Position numbers and translations under genes: made by a program
Assembly (NCBI RefSeq): GCF_004379255.2
Contig: NC_056041.1
Location: 3,410,001 to 3,474,000 of the forward strand
Origin: Salvia splendens
Lineage: Eukaryota > Streptophyta > Magnoliopsida > Lamiales > Lamiaceae
DNA: 64,000 bases
Reading direction: 5' to 3'
The notes under the pieces: model-generated
Told to the model about the DNA's origin: nothing
What the model saw: only the letters and a program-made list of their open reading frames with translations
The model's database searches: none
Shown: piece by piece, positions 11,048 to 23,406 of the stretch
Numbering within the stretch: the stretch's first letter is position 1
Layout of the letters: each line of letters starts with the position of its first letter

Positions 11048-12115
11048 TACTATTTTTGTTGTATAATTTTTTCTATGTTCACTTTAGGTATTTTAATCAT
11101 TTTTCATTGTGGTTACAAGAAATATCTTCATGATTGTCCATTGTAAATTTTCGAATTTGACAAAAAAAAACTAAAATTATGCACATGCATTTATCGAATT
11201 TGACTAAAAAATCACGTGCATCTTGCTACTAAATTTACTACTAACACGCAACTCAACCCAAATACTGTATTTAAAAGCATATAAGTATTACGATACAATA
11301 TAGTACTACTAGTAATATTAATTTTACTTGAGCTACGCATACAAAATGAACAATGTAAATTCAGGCTGAATGGACATTATATACAGTTGTTTTTTAAGAA
11401 TGCCCCCATATATAGTAATTACCTCAATACTTTCTGTTTTTTCTGTTGCTACGGTTTCCTATGTATGAAGATAAAATATAGTATCGGAATATTTAAAAGT
11501 ATATGTATGACAGAAGATGTGCACTTCATCCAATAATTAAAATAAGAACGAAACAAAATCAAGCCCTCACTGTCACCACAAGTATATAATTCCACCAAAA
11601 AAATAGTGGTAGTGTTCTTGGAATTAATACTGGAAACTGATGTGGATCCAATATGAATAATAATAAATGAAACCCAAGAATATGAATATTGTATCTTTAA
11701 AATAGGAGTAAGAATTTGTGCAAAATATATCAATCACAGGCTCAAAATATGCCATCATCGAAATTTAAACAACATTATTTAGGACAGGGTTTTTAAATAA
11801 AAAGGAAAAATCAAAGCTATATAGCAGAACAACTATTTAAATTATTAGAAAAAATGTTGAAAAGAGAAGGGCAATTATTGGGTCAGAAGGCCTTCAAAAT
11901 TTACCCAAGAAGCTTCCTATTTCACTATTTAATTTGGAGATTATTATTCTTTTTCCTTTGAAAAAGTGACTTGTTTCAGAATATATAGTAAAACATTGCT
12001 ATAATTTTTATTTTGTCTTCGTTTAACACCAGCTCTCTACTTTTTAAACTAAATAAATAAATATAAATAGTGGTAAGAAGAGCCAAATTCTCACTTCCTT
12101 TGGTATTTACTAATA

Positions 12116-12397
12116 CTTCATCCCATCCGTCATATAAAAATATGTGTACTTTCCATATGTCATTTGTCCCAAAAAATATAGGCACTTCCAATATGAAAAG
12201 TTATCTCAATTTATTACTCATATACATCAAGTTATTTACTACTTATACTAACATCAAACTATTAATAATAATGTAGGTATCACTATCTACCAACATTACT
12301 TTAACTAACATTCTCCTCATTTATCTTACTTTGCCAATTTTATTTTAATTTGTATCATATCATATGGTCATATTTTTATTTGACGGATGGGATGGAG
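12116..12397. mobile_element. Stowaway-like MITE, CATCCCATCCGTC family
   Basis: 282-bp element with terminal repeats CTTCATCCCATCCGTCA and, inverted, CTCCATCCCATCCGTCA, bounded by TA dinucleotides. The termini differ from the CTCCCTCCGT group, suggesting a separate subfamily. Non-coding. Confidence 0.8.
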
Positions 12398-12679
12398 TAT
12401 ATATTTTGGTGTGATAATTCACGATGACAAATTATTTTTGATAAATTGCTGCAATTTGGTATATCAAACACACACAAAAATTAGTACTACATCAAAAGCC
12501 CTGGTGGACTGGGCTGAGGCCCTGCTCAAAATCTGGATTCCAAGCTTTTCCAAGTTGCGCGGAGTGTCACATTACTTACCAACATTGTCATATACAAATA
12601 AATACTAGTATTTTATAATTTGTATATAAACACTTAGGTCACATTTTCTGCAAATAAACAATGATTCAACAATATAGTA

Positions 12680-12931
12680 CTACCTCCGTCCCTGAAAATT
12701 CGTCTCAGTTTTCTATTTTCGTCCGTCCCCCAAAATTTGTCCCATTTTACTTTTACCATTTTTGACAGTGGGTCTCATATTCTACCAACTCATTCCTATT
12801 CACATTTTATTATAAAACTAATATATAAAAGTAGGTCCCACCATCTACTAACTTTTTCAACTCACTTTCCATTATATTTCTTAAAACCCGTGCCCGGTCA
12901 AACTGGGACGAATTTTGGGGGACTGAGGTAG
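12680..12931. mobile_element. Stowaway-type MITE
   Basis: About 252 bp bounded by CTACCTCCGTCCC and an inverted CTACCTCAGTCCC, with TA on each side. Subterminal AAAATTCGTC is also inverted (GACGAATTTT). More diverged than the copies at 9877 and 10812. Confidence 0.85.
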
Positions 12932-13193
12932 TACAAAATTAGATGGCGATTGTTGCAGAGTATAGTGATGTGTGCTTTTGATGTCACTCATGGCGTAACG
13001 CCTTTCCAATTCGTCGTTTTCCTATATGCTTTCCCCCCTCCATTCCACACCTACCTATTCTCATTATTTAATTTCTTAATTCTTACTATAAAATTTCTAT
13101 TTCGTGGAAATGAAGTCGCCGGATAGTGGACTATTATAATCTTCGTAATTAGTCTCTATAAAATGTTTTTACATTTTTTTCCCTAAAATACTA

Positions 13194-13396
13194 CTCCCTC
13201 CGTCCTAAAAAAATATGAACTTTGAGTTCGGTACGAGTTTTAATACAAAATTGGTAAATTATGAGAGATGTAGAGAGAAAAAAGTAAATGAAGTATTGTT
13301 AGTGGAGAATGAGTAAAATTTTCAAAATTAAAAAGTGCATATTCTTATGGAACGGACTAAAATGGAAAAAATGCATATTCTTGTGTGATGGAGTGA
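13194..13396. mobile_element. Degenerate Stowaway-type MITE
   Basis: The left end CTCCCTCCGTCCT is intact; the right end (…GTGTGATGGAGTGA) is a weak inverted match. Internal inverted similarity remains (AAAATATGAAC on the left, GCATATTCTT on the right). The right border is approximate. Confidence 0.6.
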
Positions 13397-16300
13397 CTAG
13401 TATTTAAAGATGGCAAACAAAAAACAATGTCTCAACCGGTTATTTTATTCACCTCGTTAACATTTTCTAACACGTATCCATCATTTATTAGAGTTAATAA
13501 AAAGTCATGGAACATTAGCTTATAACGAGATAATTTACATGATTATATTATACATATAAAAATTGAGATAATTTTGTTATTTTTAAATAACTTCTGAAAA
13601 TAAAAAAAAATATAGGTTTCATATAATAGAAAATATACTAACTGTTTTCTATATATTGAAAAATAATCAATACGCTTATGACTCTAAGTCACTATGATTG
13701 CCACTACAAGAATATACTAAGTTTATAATGAAAATAAAATTTGTACTTCCGACCATAAAAATTGATATGGAGACGTTTTTAAATCCTTTTTGCATGAATG
13801 ATAATTAATGCCTAAAATTACAAATAATCAAGTAAACAAGAATACAAGATAGACTTCCGTCGTACGATTATCCCCAATTATATGAAATTAATATGAAAGC
13901 GAGTTGTCTTGTTAAATAATAATGACAAGAATAATGTAATAATAAAAAAATGATACTCCCTCCGAGATGTTCACATTCTTGTGTGATGCGAGATTTTATG
14001 AGGAGTTGTTAGACAGTCGAAATACTTCAAAGTTCAAACGTGATTTTTCCTTATCTATGTCTCGGAAATGGAATTTTTTTCCACATTATAGATCCAAAAT
14101 GTGCAAATCTTATTTTCCAGAGACTAGTTATTAAGTTAACTCTATAAAAACAAAACAATAAAAAGATATCCATTCGACAGTAAAACACAACTCAATTAAT
14201 AGGACGATTTTCATTAATAGGTGGAGGTTCGAGTTCTTATAGAGTAGATGACTAACAATTATTGGTACTTTCAAAAAGATAGACGAACATGATTTTAATA
14301 CTCATCTATCCCCTAAACTAAATTTTTTTAAAGACGATACGAGTTTTAATATGAAATTGTAAAAGTATTGAAGGAAGATGATTTTAATTAATAGATTAGG
14401 AAATTCGAGTCCTTATAATAGATGACAAACTATTATTCATCCTTTTAGAAAAAATATGAGACCAATTTAATACTCACTATCCTCATTACTTAGTATAAAA
14501 TAGACAAAAAATATGAATCTGTAATAAAATAGAAAAATAGTTGAATTGATGTTAAACTGTCATTGACACTCATACTAATAATAGTGTAATGTGTCAAAAA
14601 TTAAAAATAAAACTTTGTTCCCGACACCTGCAGTTCAAAATTCAACTATACATACGTATATAATTATTGTTTGAAAGTAGTGATACTTTTTTGTGGTTAG
14701 TATACTTTTTTTAAATGGGAAAAAAGTGAACGGTTGCTTTTATGTAAAGTAGCATTAGTAAATCTTTACTTAATTGGTAAGGAGGATGAAGGATCTTGGA
14801 ATCTCAACACTTATCGATATAAGCAAGGTTAATTTTTTAACTAAATTATAAATTTGATTTAGGTGTTGTTCCATGCTAATTTTAGTTCAATTTACAACCT
14901 CCTTTCCATATGAAAAATGGCCGAAGTCACAATTATGTAACTGTATTACAGTATTAGTATAGCTGTATAGGTCCTCATAGACTACGGAAATAATTCACCT
15001 TTGCTACCTTCGAATAATATTAATAACCCACCAATCCTATTAATTAAAGATGTATTTGCTACCCATTATTTAAAAGTCAATAGTCAAAATAATTAAAAGA
15101 AATCACCCAAATGAATTACCCAGTAAACACTTGACAAACGTGTGGAAAAATGGTATAGTGATGAATAAAATGGGAGCCCTGGAATTAAAATATGAAGGCA
15201 TCTAAGAAAAATGGTCTAAACAAGCTCATAAGTCATATGTTTGAAATTGTCGGCAGAATTAATTTCGCAGTCATATTTATTAGTTTTTTATTAGGTACTT
15301 TTTCAAGGTCTTTAATTTTATTCGAAAGGTATTTATGTTGGTAAATTTTATTGGAAGTTTGTTATGTTGGTATTACTAATACTACTCTATCATGTACAAG
15401 CTTATAATTGTGACTCTAATCCCAGTTTTGGCATATTAAAAAGGATTTGCAATAAAAAAATAGGAAACGAATCTCATCACTAATCTTCTCATTTAAAGTT
15501 ATTGAAATTCCCAGTCAATACAGGCGTTCTGTATTGACCCCTTAATTCAGTTTATAACTTTTACTCCAACTTTAGCTACTACAATGATGAGTTTTAGACA
15601 AACCAAATTATGATTTGTTATATGAATTTAAAATTTTGAATAACCATACATAAATTTTTGAAGTCGAAGCTGATTTGATCAAATAAAACATACTAACAGT
15701 TAAAACAACTTTGTTTCGATAAAAAAAAGAGAAATTACAGTACTATGATTTTGATTTAGTGATAAAAAATAAAAAATAGTTTGGGAATGGTGACTCAACG
15801 ATTCCACGTGGATTGATGTAGATTCAGACATCGTTACTCTCGAGGCGTAGACACGTGCAGCCCTACCAACACCTAAACAGGACAAGCAATTAATTATAGC
15901 ACACAAAATTGATTTTAAGATCAACCATAGATAGCTCCTCCACGCCTCCCAAACCTCAACTACCACTCCTACCCTTCCTCAATTCACCAAATTTCTTTCA
16001 TTGCTAATATAAAGCTTATACTAGCAGCATATTTAAATCTTACTAGTAGTACTATATTTTATAGTATATATTAGTCAAAGCAAGTGAATCCTAAAATTGC
16101 AATTATTCGCCAAAATCACAAAGCCATTATTTCTGAAGCATCACTAATTATTCATTTGTGGGAAAATATCCTTTTAAGTATTTTTCTACAGAGTAAAACA
16201 GAAGGAATTAATAATGTGTTAATCCCAATACATTTGATACATATAAATAACAGAATCTAATTTTCTAATCCTGACATAAAACAATTGGATTAAATACTTA

Positions 16301-16484
16301 GAAAATTCACGTGTGGAATTTCAAAACTTACAAGTAGTAAATCCAATTTATTTCATTTACCTATTTTAAGGTGAAAATATAATAAAAACGCCCTGGGTTT
16401 ATGGCTAGAGTTTTGGTATAAAGGTAAGGGCAATAACGTCATTTTGTAACTCCGACATTTCATACTAGCTCATATACGGATTTG

Positions 16485-16500
16485 TATATATATATATAAA
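16485..16500 (+). promoter_or_regulatory. TATA-box candidate of coiled-coil gene
   Basis: A (TA)n-AA run followed by CACACCCCAC lies 117-132 bp upstream of the ATG at 16617. Position and sequence fit a plant core promoter; no independent support. Confidence 0.4.
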
Positions 16501-16616
16501 CACACCCCACGTAGTGAAGAAAAAAAGGAAATATTTTTCCAAACCCAAAAAAACTCAAACCTCGTAACCTGCTCAAAATCCGATCGCCGGAGCGCCGGAT
16601 AATCGCCAGCGGCGTC

Positions 16617-19600
16617 ATGGCGGCGTTTAGAGTGTTCCTGCTGACTTTATTTCTCTCTATAATACTCGCGCACGTCGGAGCTGAAGCTGATGCCTCAGTC
16701 TCAGATGCCGTCGAGGAAGTCAAACTCGCCGGATCGGACGGTCCAGATTCTGCCGTCCTTGAGCAACTTAAGTCCACGATCCACAGTCTCGGTTAGTTGA
16801 TCGAAATTAATTTGGATATCAACGATTGAACAATTATTAATTTTGGTGATTTTATTTGTTTAACGTGGTCGATTAGTGTTGGTTTGTGTTGGGGACGTTG
16901 TTGGTGAAGCTTCAGATGAAGCGTTGATTGTAAGAAATTGGAAGTTTCAATTGATTTGGGGAACATTGTTGGCAATTTATGTTATAGAGAATGTCGAAGT
17001 GATGGTCGAAGAGTCGACTTGAATGGAAGCATATGAGTGGTTAGGCGTTATGAGCTTGTAAGTTGAAATCTTTGTGGCTGTTATGTGCCCAGCCCAGATG
17101 CATGAGCTGTATAGTTTTAGTATTCAGTTAAAGGATCATATTATGTGGCATTGAGTTGTTCATCCGTGGATTGGTTGGAAAATACTACTAGGTTGCTGCT
17201 GCCTTGGGACGTAGAATTTCCAATATCTGGGGTAGTTTCTGTTTGTCTGAGTGCGTTGTGTTGCGTCAAAGAAACCTAGCCTTGTCTTCAGAACAGTACA
17301 TACTGGTGTAAAGATGCATCGATAAAGCATTAATTACCAGTCTAACGGTAAAGCTTTGTGAGGGTTTGACTAATGAAATTAAGGTATAGACTACCAGGAT
17401 CATGAGTTGAAAGTCTAGTCACCTTCAGTTGACTCAACAGCATCACATTTGCTAAATGGAATGCCTTTAGTGAAAACTTTGTACCTGTTTCATTGCGCTG
17501 TGCCCCCTATATGACTTTCTTTTGTTGTTGACAATGGCTCTGATTATTCTCATACTTCTTTCTCTTTGATGTATGAAGAATCCCAGATTGAGGAGAAAAT
17601 TCGAGCACTAAAAGAAAAGGAACAGGCGGTTGCAGCTAAAGAAAAGATAATCAAGGAAAAATCAGATACTGTTGCATCATTGAAAAGTGAAATTGCCTCG
17701 TTACATGTGAGTGATTGGGATTTACAAAGAAAATGATTATAATTCCTTGAAGGTTAATAACTGTTACGTCCATTTCAAATTCCAATTTCTTTATTTTTTT
17801 CAGAAAAAAGGCAAACTGGATGCTGCAGAAGAAGTGGGAAAGGCACATGCAAGAGCTGAAGAGCTGGAAAAGCAGGTGGAGAAACTCACAAACGATCTTC
17901 ATCTTAAAATAAGTGAGAAAGATGTGTTGGTATATCGGTTGACTGAAGCAGAGAAAAAGGTTCCCGAGTTGAATGCTAAACTTGCAAGTGTAAGTCCCCC
18001 CATCTCTGTCAGTTCCATGTTGGTTATAAGGTCAATTATGGTGTAAGATTTTATGCATTTGTTGAAACCAGGTGTATCCTTCAAGGATTTTGGGCGTTTT
18101 CTGAATTCTTTCTTCAATATTCTTTAGCACAAAATTAGCTTCCATATTCCATTTGGATTCTCGATCTTCTAATCCATGTGTGCATTGACGATTTAAATTT
18201 GGGATTTCAAAAACCAGTTTGCTTATTACCTTTCCTTTATTAGTCTCTGTGTTAGCCTTCCATTCCCCCACGACATTGCCATATCAGACTGAGACACAAG
18301 CAGCAAATATTTAACTCATTTCTTCTCCTCCCGGCTGCCCCCTTTCCTTATCAAGTCTTGTCTTTCATACACTCTATATATACATTGGCCTGTCCTCTAG
18401 AAGCCAGATTGTAACATATAGTAGTATTTATTATGCATGTACATATATTTTCTGAAGCAAAACATGTATGTGAATGTATGCGAAATACATTATCACTATA
18501 AATGTAAGATATATTGTTCCTTTGAACCAACCAATATAATAACTAAACATACACTTGAGAGGAGTATGATTTTACAGTAAGAACTCTCTTCCAAATCATA
18601 CAATAAACACTGAGTTATGATTATCCAATAGGATTTTCAAAGTCAAGGCACACACGCCAAAACTCAAAATATTCTTCAAACCCATATCTCACACACACCG
18701 AGAACTTGGAGTTGGAATGATGTCACACTGTTAGGAACTGAAAGATTTACATGCTTATCCACGGATAGTCATTGTAAGATTATCTACATTTCTTATCTGA
18801 ATGATTTTTTCCCTGTTATACAGCTTCAGAAGATCATCGATGACCAGAAAGCTAAGATACGTAAAACTCAACGAGCTCTTGAGATTGCTGAGGTATGCTA
18901 TCAATGACTCAACTGCTTCCTAGTTTCTTTCCTTTTGTTAGAATGGTTGATCATTCCTTCTCTATAATCACTGTGCAGGAAGAATTGATGAAGGAAAAAT
19001 TTGAAGCAACTTCCAGAACCAAGGAGTTGATGCAGGTACTATTACATTTTAGTTTGTGCATGGCTGTTTTTTCTTCAATTCGTCTAGAATCAGTCATTAG
19101 TAATAACCTATCAAGTGTCGGGTATACGCTTACACTATATAGAAATCATATTTATGCATTCCTCTAAGCCAAATAGCCCACTTGGGATTCCCTGCTTGGT
19201 AGCTAGTATCATGTAAAATTGTAAATAAGCCATCTCTCTTGCAGAAATATTTTGTATACCAGTTTAAAGGTAAAAGTTCTCTCAAATGCATAGGTTCTCC
19301 CTGAAGCCATAAAAAATTAGTAGATTGTGAATTGTGATTATGTGCAGGCAAGCATTACAGAGAAAGGCACTTAATCTAGCTATTCAGAGCTTATGTACTA
19401 GTTTCATGCTTGGAACTGTCATAATCAGTTGCTTGATCTGTGTCCATATTGTTTGGCTTTTGAGGCGGCTTTTTAGGAAATTGTCAGTGTTATGTGGTAT
19501 CTTAATTACTTTTTTTTCTTTGTGTATTTTACATCAGGCTCATGGTGCTTGGCTTCCCCCTTGGCTTGCAGTTCATCTTAATAATTATCAGGTATATATC

Positions 19601-21506
19601 TTATATCCGTAAAAGTTCTCATGATTAAGTCTTCCATATAATTGGGTCATGGTATCTGTATCGCCAGGCACTTCTAGAGGAGAACTGGAAAGTGCATGGA
19701 AAGCCTGCTCTGGAGTTGTTGATAAAGAAGGCAAGTGTTTGTGGTTCATGTTATTTACATTCCACTTGATTTCCCATCATCCTATTAATTGATCTATTGT
19801 TACCTTTAATTTCATCAGGCTACTGAAAAGAAGGCCCAAGCTGAAGAATGGGTCGCACCACATGTTGAAACAGTCAAAACTGTAAGTCATTTATGTACCA
19901 AGCTGCATCCTTTTTATTGTTAGCACTTGGTTTACTTAAAAAAAATATTTGATACTGGAAGCAAGAATTTGGTCTATATACTTGCTATACGACCAGTGTT
20001 GCCTTTTATATTGTCTGTTTATTTTAGTCTTCGACAAGCACTTCTTGTTAATCTAGGTTTCTTTTTGGATACTTGGGAGTAGGATTATGCGTTTCAGTTT
20101 GTCTTTGGTAATGCCCTTGAGCTGATGTAAAGATTAAACTGCAAGTGGCAGAGTAGTGTTGTAAATTGCTTCGTTATGTCTTGATCTGTGAACTTTGTAT
20201 TTGCTCCTATTTGTATCAGTTTGAGTAATCTTCTGTCTATGTTTGTGAAGAAATTGGTACCATCCATCAAGGAAAAGTGGGTGGTTATAGCCACAAATAT
20301 TGAACCCCATGTGCACACACTAACAACAAAAACTGTGGAGATATATGAAGCGTCTAAGGAAGCTGTGACTCCACACATTGTTAAAGTTCAGGAACTTGCG
20401 AATCCTTACTACCAGGTGAGTTGCATATTGATCAACCTAGCTCTTCTATCTGTTGTGTCTTCTCTTAACTGAAATAAATGTTTTGTCATAGGAATTGAGG
20501 AAAGTAAGCAAACCATATATTGACAGTGTAGCCACTGCTGCAAGACCTCATGTTGACAAATTACAGACCAATCTGAAGCCATACACACAGGAGGCAGTTA
20601 AAGCTTACCGAAAGTTCCTTGAGTCAGCAACTGTATATCATGGTCAGGTAATATCTGGTTATCCAACCGTCAGTCTGGTATTGATCTGGCCATAACATTT
20701 ATTTCTATTAGGGTCATTATTTGAAATGTTTTCTTAACAGACATCGTTTGTCACTCTATAGTACTCCCTCCATCCCAAGGAAGATGACCCCTTCCTTGGG
20801 CGGCACGGGAATTTATGCAATTTTATTGTGTGTGAAGTGGAGAGAGTAAAGTAAGAGAGGGAATAAAGTAGAGATGAAGGTGTTTCCATAGTAATGAGTC
20901 ATCTTTGTTGGGACAAACCAAAAAGGAAAGTGGTCATCTTTAGTGGGACGGAGGGAGTATCTCATAATTTATATTCTGTTGAATGAAAATTGTACTGCTT
21001 TCCTCATAATTATTGGCTTTTATTGCATAAGTATTTTTAATCTCAAAATAATCTGATCCCTGTGGTAGGTTCAAGACATAGTTAAGGACAAACTCAAGAG
21101 TCACGAGTTTACAAAACCTCTTGCTACGAAAGAGCTGGTTTGGTTTTCTGTAAGTTGCATAGTTATATTGACTACTATTTCTTTTGTTTCAGTTTTATTA
21201 AATCAAATGACTAATACAATGTTTGCTCGATAACTTATTTTTTATGTTGTAGGCTTCCGCATTGCTAGCTTTGCCTATCATCTTACTGTTGAAAATCTTT
21301 TCAGCTTTATTTGGGTTAGTGTGGTCTTTATATTTACATTGCTTACGAGAAAGATGTTACCTCTTTGGAGATTTGAAAGTGTTTCTAGAGCTGATATTTA
21401 CCAATCAATCTATACATATTGCAGTAAAAAGGGGAAGAAGCACACCCGACAGGGCAATACACACAATGCTCGTCGCAAAGGAAAACGTGTACATTCAGAC
21501 AAGTAA
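16617..21506 (+). CDS. Coiled-coil single-pass membrane protein (At2g24420/At4g31340 family)
   Basis: Thirteen exons: 16617-16791, 17579-17706, 17804-17989, 18824-18892, 18979-19035, 19538-19591, 19668-19730, 19819-19881, 20251-20415, 20492-20647, 21069-21149, 21253-21314, 21425-21506. Together they encode 446 residues. The protein has a cleavable signal peptide (about residues 1-22), a long heptad-rich coiled coil (about 35-185), a middle WLPPWLA segment, helical repeats in which PH.. motifs recur ([30 protein letters not shown]), one transmembrane helix near the C-terminus ([18 protein letters not shown]) and a short basic tail ending HSDK. This predicts an endomembrane type-I protein with a large lumenal coiled coil. 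Arabidopsis relatives are labelled 'DNA repair ATPase-related' or 'myosin heavy chain-related', names based only on coiled-coil similarity; function is unknown. Intron 7 begins GC, not GT. Intron 10 holds a MITE. Confidence 0.9.
20764..20957. mobile_element. Stowaway-type MITE in intron 10 of coiled-coil gene
   Basis: 194 bp with CTCCCTCCATCCC at the left end and inverted CTCCCTCCGTCCC at the right, flanked by TA (20762-20763 and 20958-20959). The inner AAGGAAGATGACC is matched by inverted GGTCATCTTTAGT-like sequence, though less well. It lies in the 421-bp intron between the exons ending at 20647 and starting at 21069. Confidence 0.88.
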
Positions 21507-23406
21507 AACCTGCTAATGTATTCCAATGTGATTACACAAGGTGTGCCATAAACTTCACTGTGTGTTTACGCTCGTCTGATATAAAGTCTACACCCAATTT
21601 TTTCCATGCGATTGACACATGCTTAGACACACATTATATTTTAGTGTGGGAAACACAACCCCTCATTTCACACCCTTATGTGTGTGAAGCTTTAGTAGTG
21701 ACTCAATCCATTGATTACATTGGATTGATACTTAATTATCGTATGACGATTGTCACTGTTTTCATTTACGTATTACTTATGTCACCCTCCCTGCCTTGGC
21801 TTGTCTTGCCTTGCAGATAGTCTGCTCCCGAGTGTATGGAAGTGCTACAATTTTCATTTCTGTTTGCTATCGTGGGCAGATACTATGTATGGTCCCTCGA
21901 TGGCGTTGGAGCGATCGGAGTTCCATTTGTTCATTAAGTACACTTTTGATCTTGGAAGTTTTTGCAAATTTTCAGTCTCGTGTAGAATAGAGAATCTGGG
22001 TAAGGATATATCTAGATCTCAGGATATTTTACATGGTAGTTTCAAAAATTGTAGTAGTTGGGGTTTGTGTATCATGGCGTTTGATATTTATATCGTCCAG
22101 GTCCTTTTTTAATCACTCTTTTTGGATGTAAAACTGTTTCAACTCTGCTTAATATGTTCATTTATGTAATTTAATAGTAATTTAATTGGATTTTCTCTTT
22201 TGTCCTTAGCTTGATTCAAGACCTTTTAATGGAATGTTTTTTGTAGTGATTCTGAAGTTACTACTCGGAATCTACCATTCTAGATTTCTAGTACTGCACT
22301 GCCCTCCCCTCCCTATGTATCATTATAGATGTCATATTTTCTTTTTTTGCTTGTTTCATAAAAAATATTATATTTCCTTTTTTTTGGAAAAAAAGCCATC
22401 CTTCACATTAATATAAATATAATATGTTCTCTCTTTTCTTTGCATATAAAATAATATCTTTAAAATCTCGTCTATTACTATGAGAGAGAGGAAGTACAAT
22501 TCTTCAGCCAAAAGTCTACTATTCATCTGACACGTCACCGTTTCAAATTTCAGCCTCAACACTAATGTGAGAGATAAAAATCCCACCAATAAATTTAGCC
22601 CAATGGGCTCTGAAATCACAAATATTTGGTGTATCCTAATCTAAAGTGCAAGTTGCGTGAAAAGACTTTGATTGTCCTTTTTAGATGGAAAATGGAAATA
22701 TGAAGTATCTTTTTATTTTATTTTTAAGACTTCCAAAATATTTTAGACATGAAAATAATTAAATAATTAATTAATTAATATTTGAAGGCAAAAATATTTG
22801 GACAAATAATGAATCCAATAAAATGGTAGCTTCTTGAAGAAGTGTTGAAACACATTTTAAATAGTGCACTATCATTAATTTTTTTATATATAATTAAGTT
22901 ATTAAATTTATATATTAATTAGCCTTATATTTGGATTTAAATTGGAATGGTGCTAGAGAGTTATAGTTTGCCTTCCATTTATTTAGGTTAAAATTGAGAT
23001 TTAATTCTTTATTGCAATACTTTTTCTCCAAATTAATTCACAAGCTAAACGACAACACAAATATGTATTTGTATGTTTACAATTTTCATCCTATATTCGC
23101 TTTTTATATTTATCTTCATTATTTGAAAATCTTATCACTAGTTGGTTAAACTGCCTGCCCAGAACCTGAAATTTCTTCAATAAATCACACTGTGAAACTA
23201 AAAATGAAAACCTCTCATGATGAAGCATGTTCGTGTACAAAAAATGTAAAAGAATAATTCTAGTATCTGGAACGAGTTCAATGAATGTTTAAATAAGGGA
23301 CAAAATTTGATTATACTCTTCCCACATAATGTTATACACGCCTATTTCTTTCCCTACAATCTGGATAACAGACATTAATTACAAAATCTGATGTCTGTAT
23401 TTCACT
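21507..23406. other. 3' flank and convergent intergenic region
   Basis: Between the ends of the coiled-coil gene (+) and DCAF1 (-). Short ORFs at 21560-22112 have no recognisable domain and probably reflect 3' UTR or random sequence. A pyrimidine-rich AG at about 21805-21831 could be an acceptor of a 3' UTR intron, but this is unsupported. Otherwise AT-rich. Confidence 0.5.

Larger units (their letters stand above)
10675..16616. other. Gene-free, MITE-rich intergenic region
   Basis: About 6 kb without a supportable gene. Short ORFs are AT-biased, lack recognisable domains and several lie inside MITEs. At least four Stowaway-type elements are listed separately (10812, 12116, 12680, 13194). 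A further decayed copy of the CTCCCTCCG terminus is visible near 13955-13970. The last 250 bp hold the promoter of the coiled-coil gene. Confidence 0.6.

Noticed and set aside
21560..22112. Overlapping ORFs after the coiled-coil gene
   Set aside because: No domain, AT-biased composition, and located after the conserved HSDK terminus; more likely UTR or spacer.
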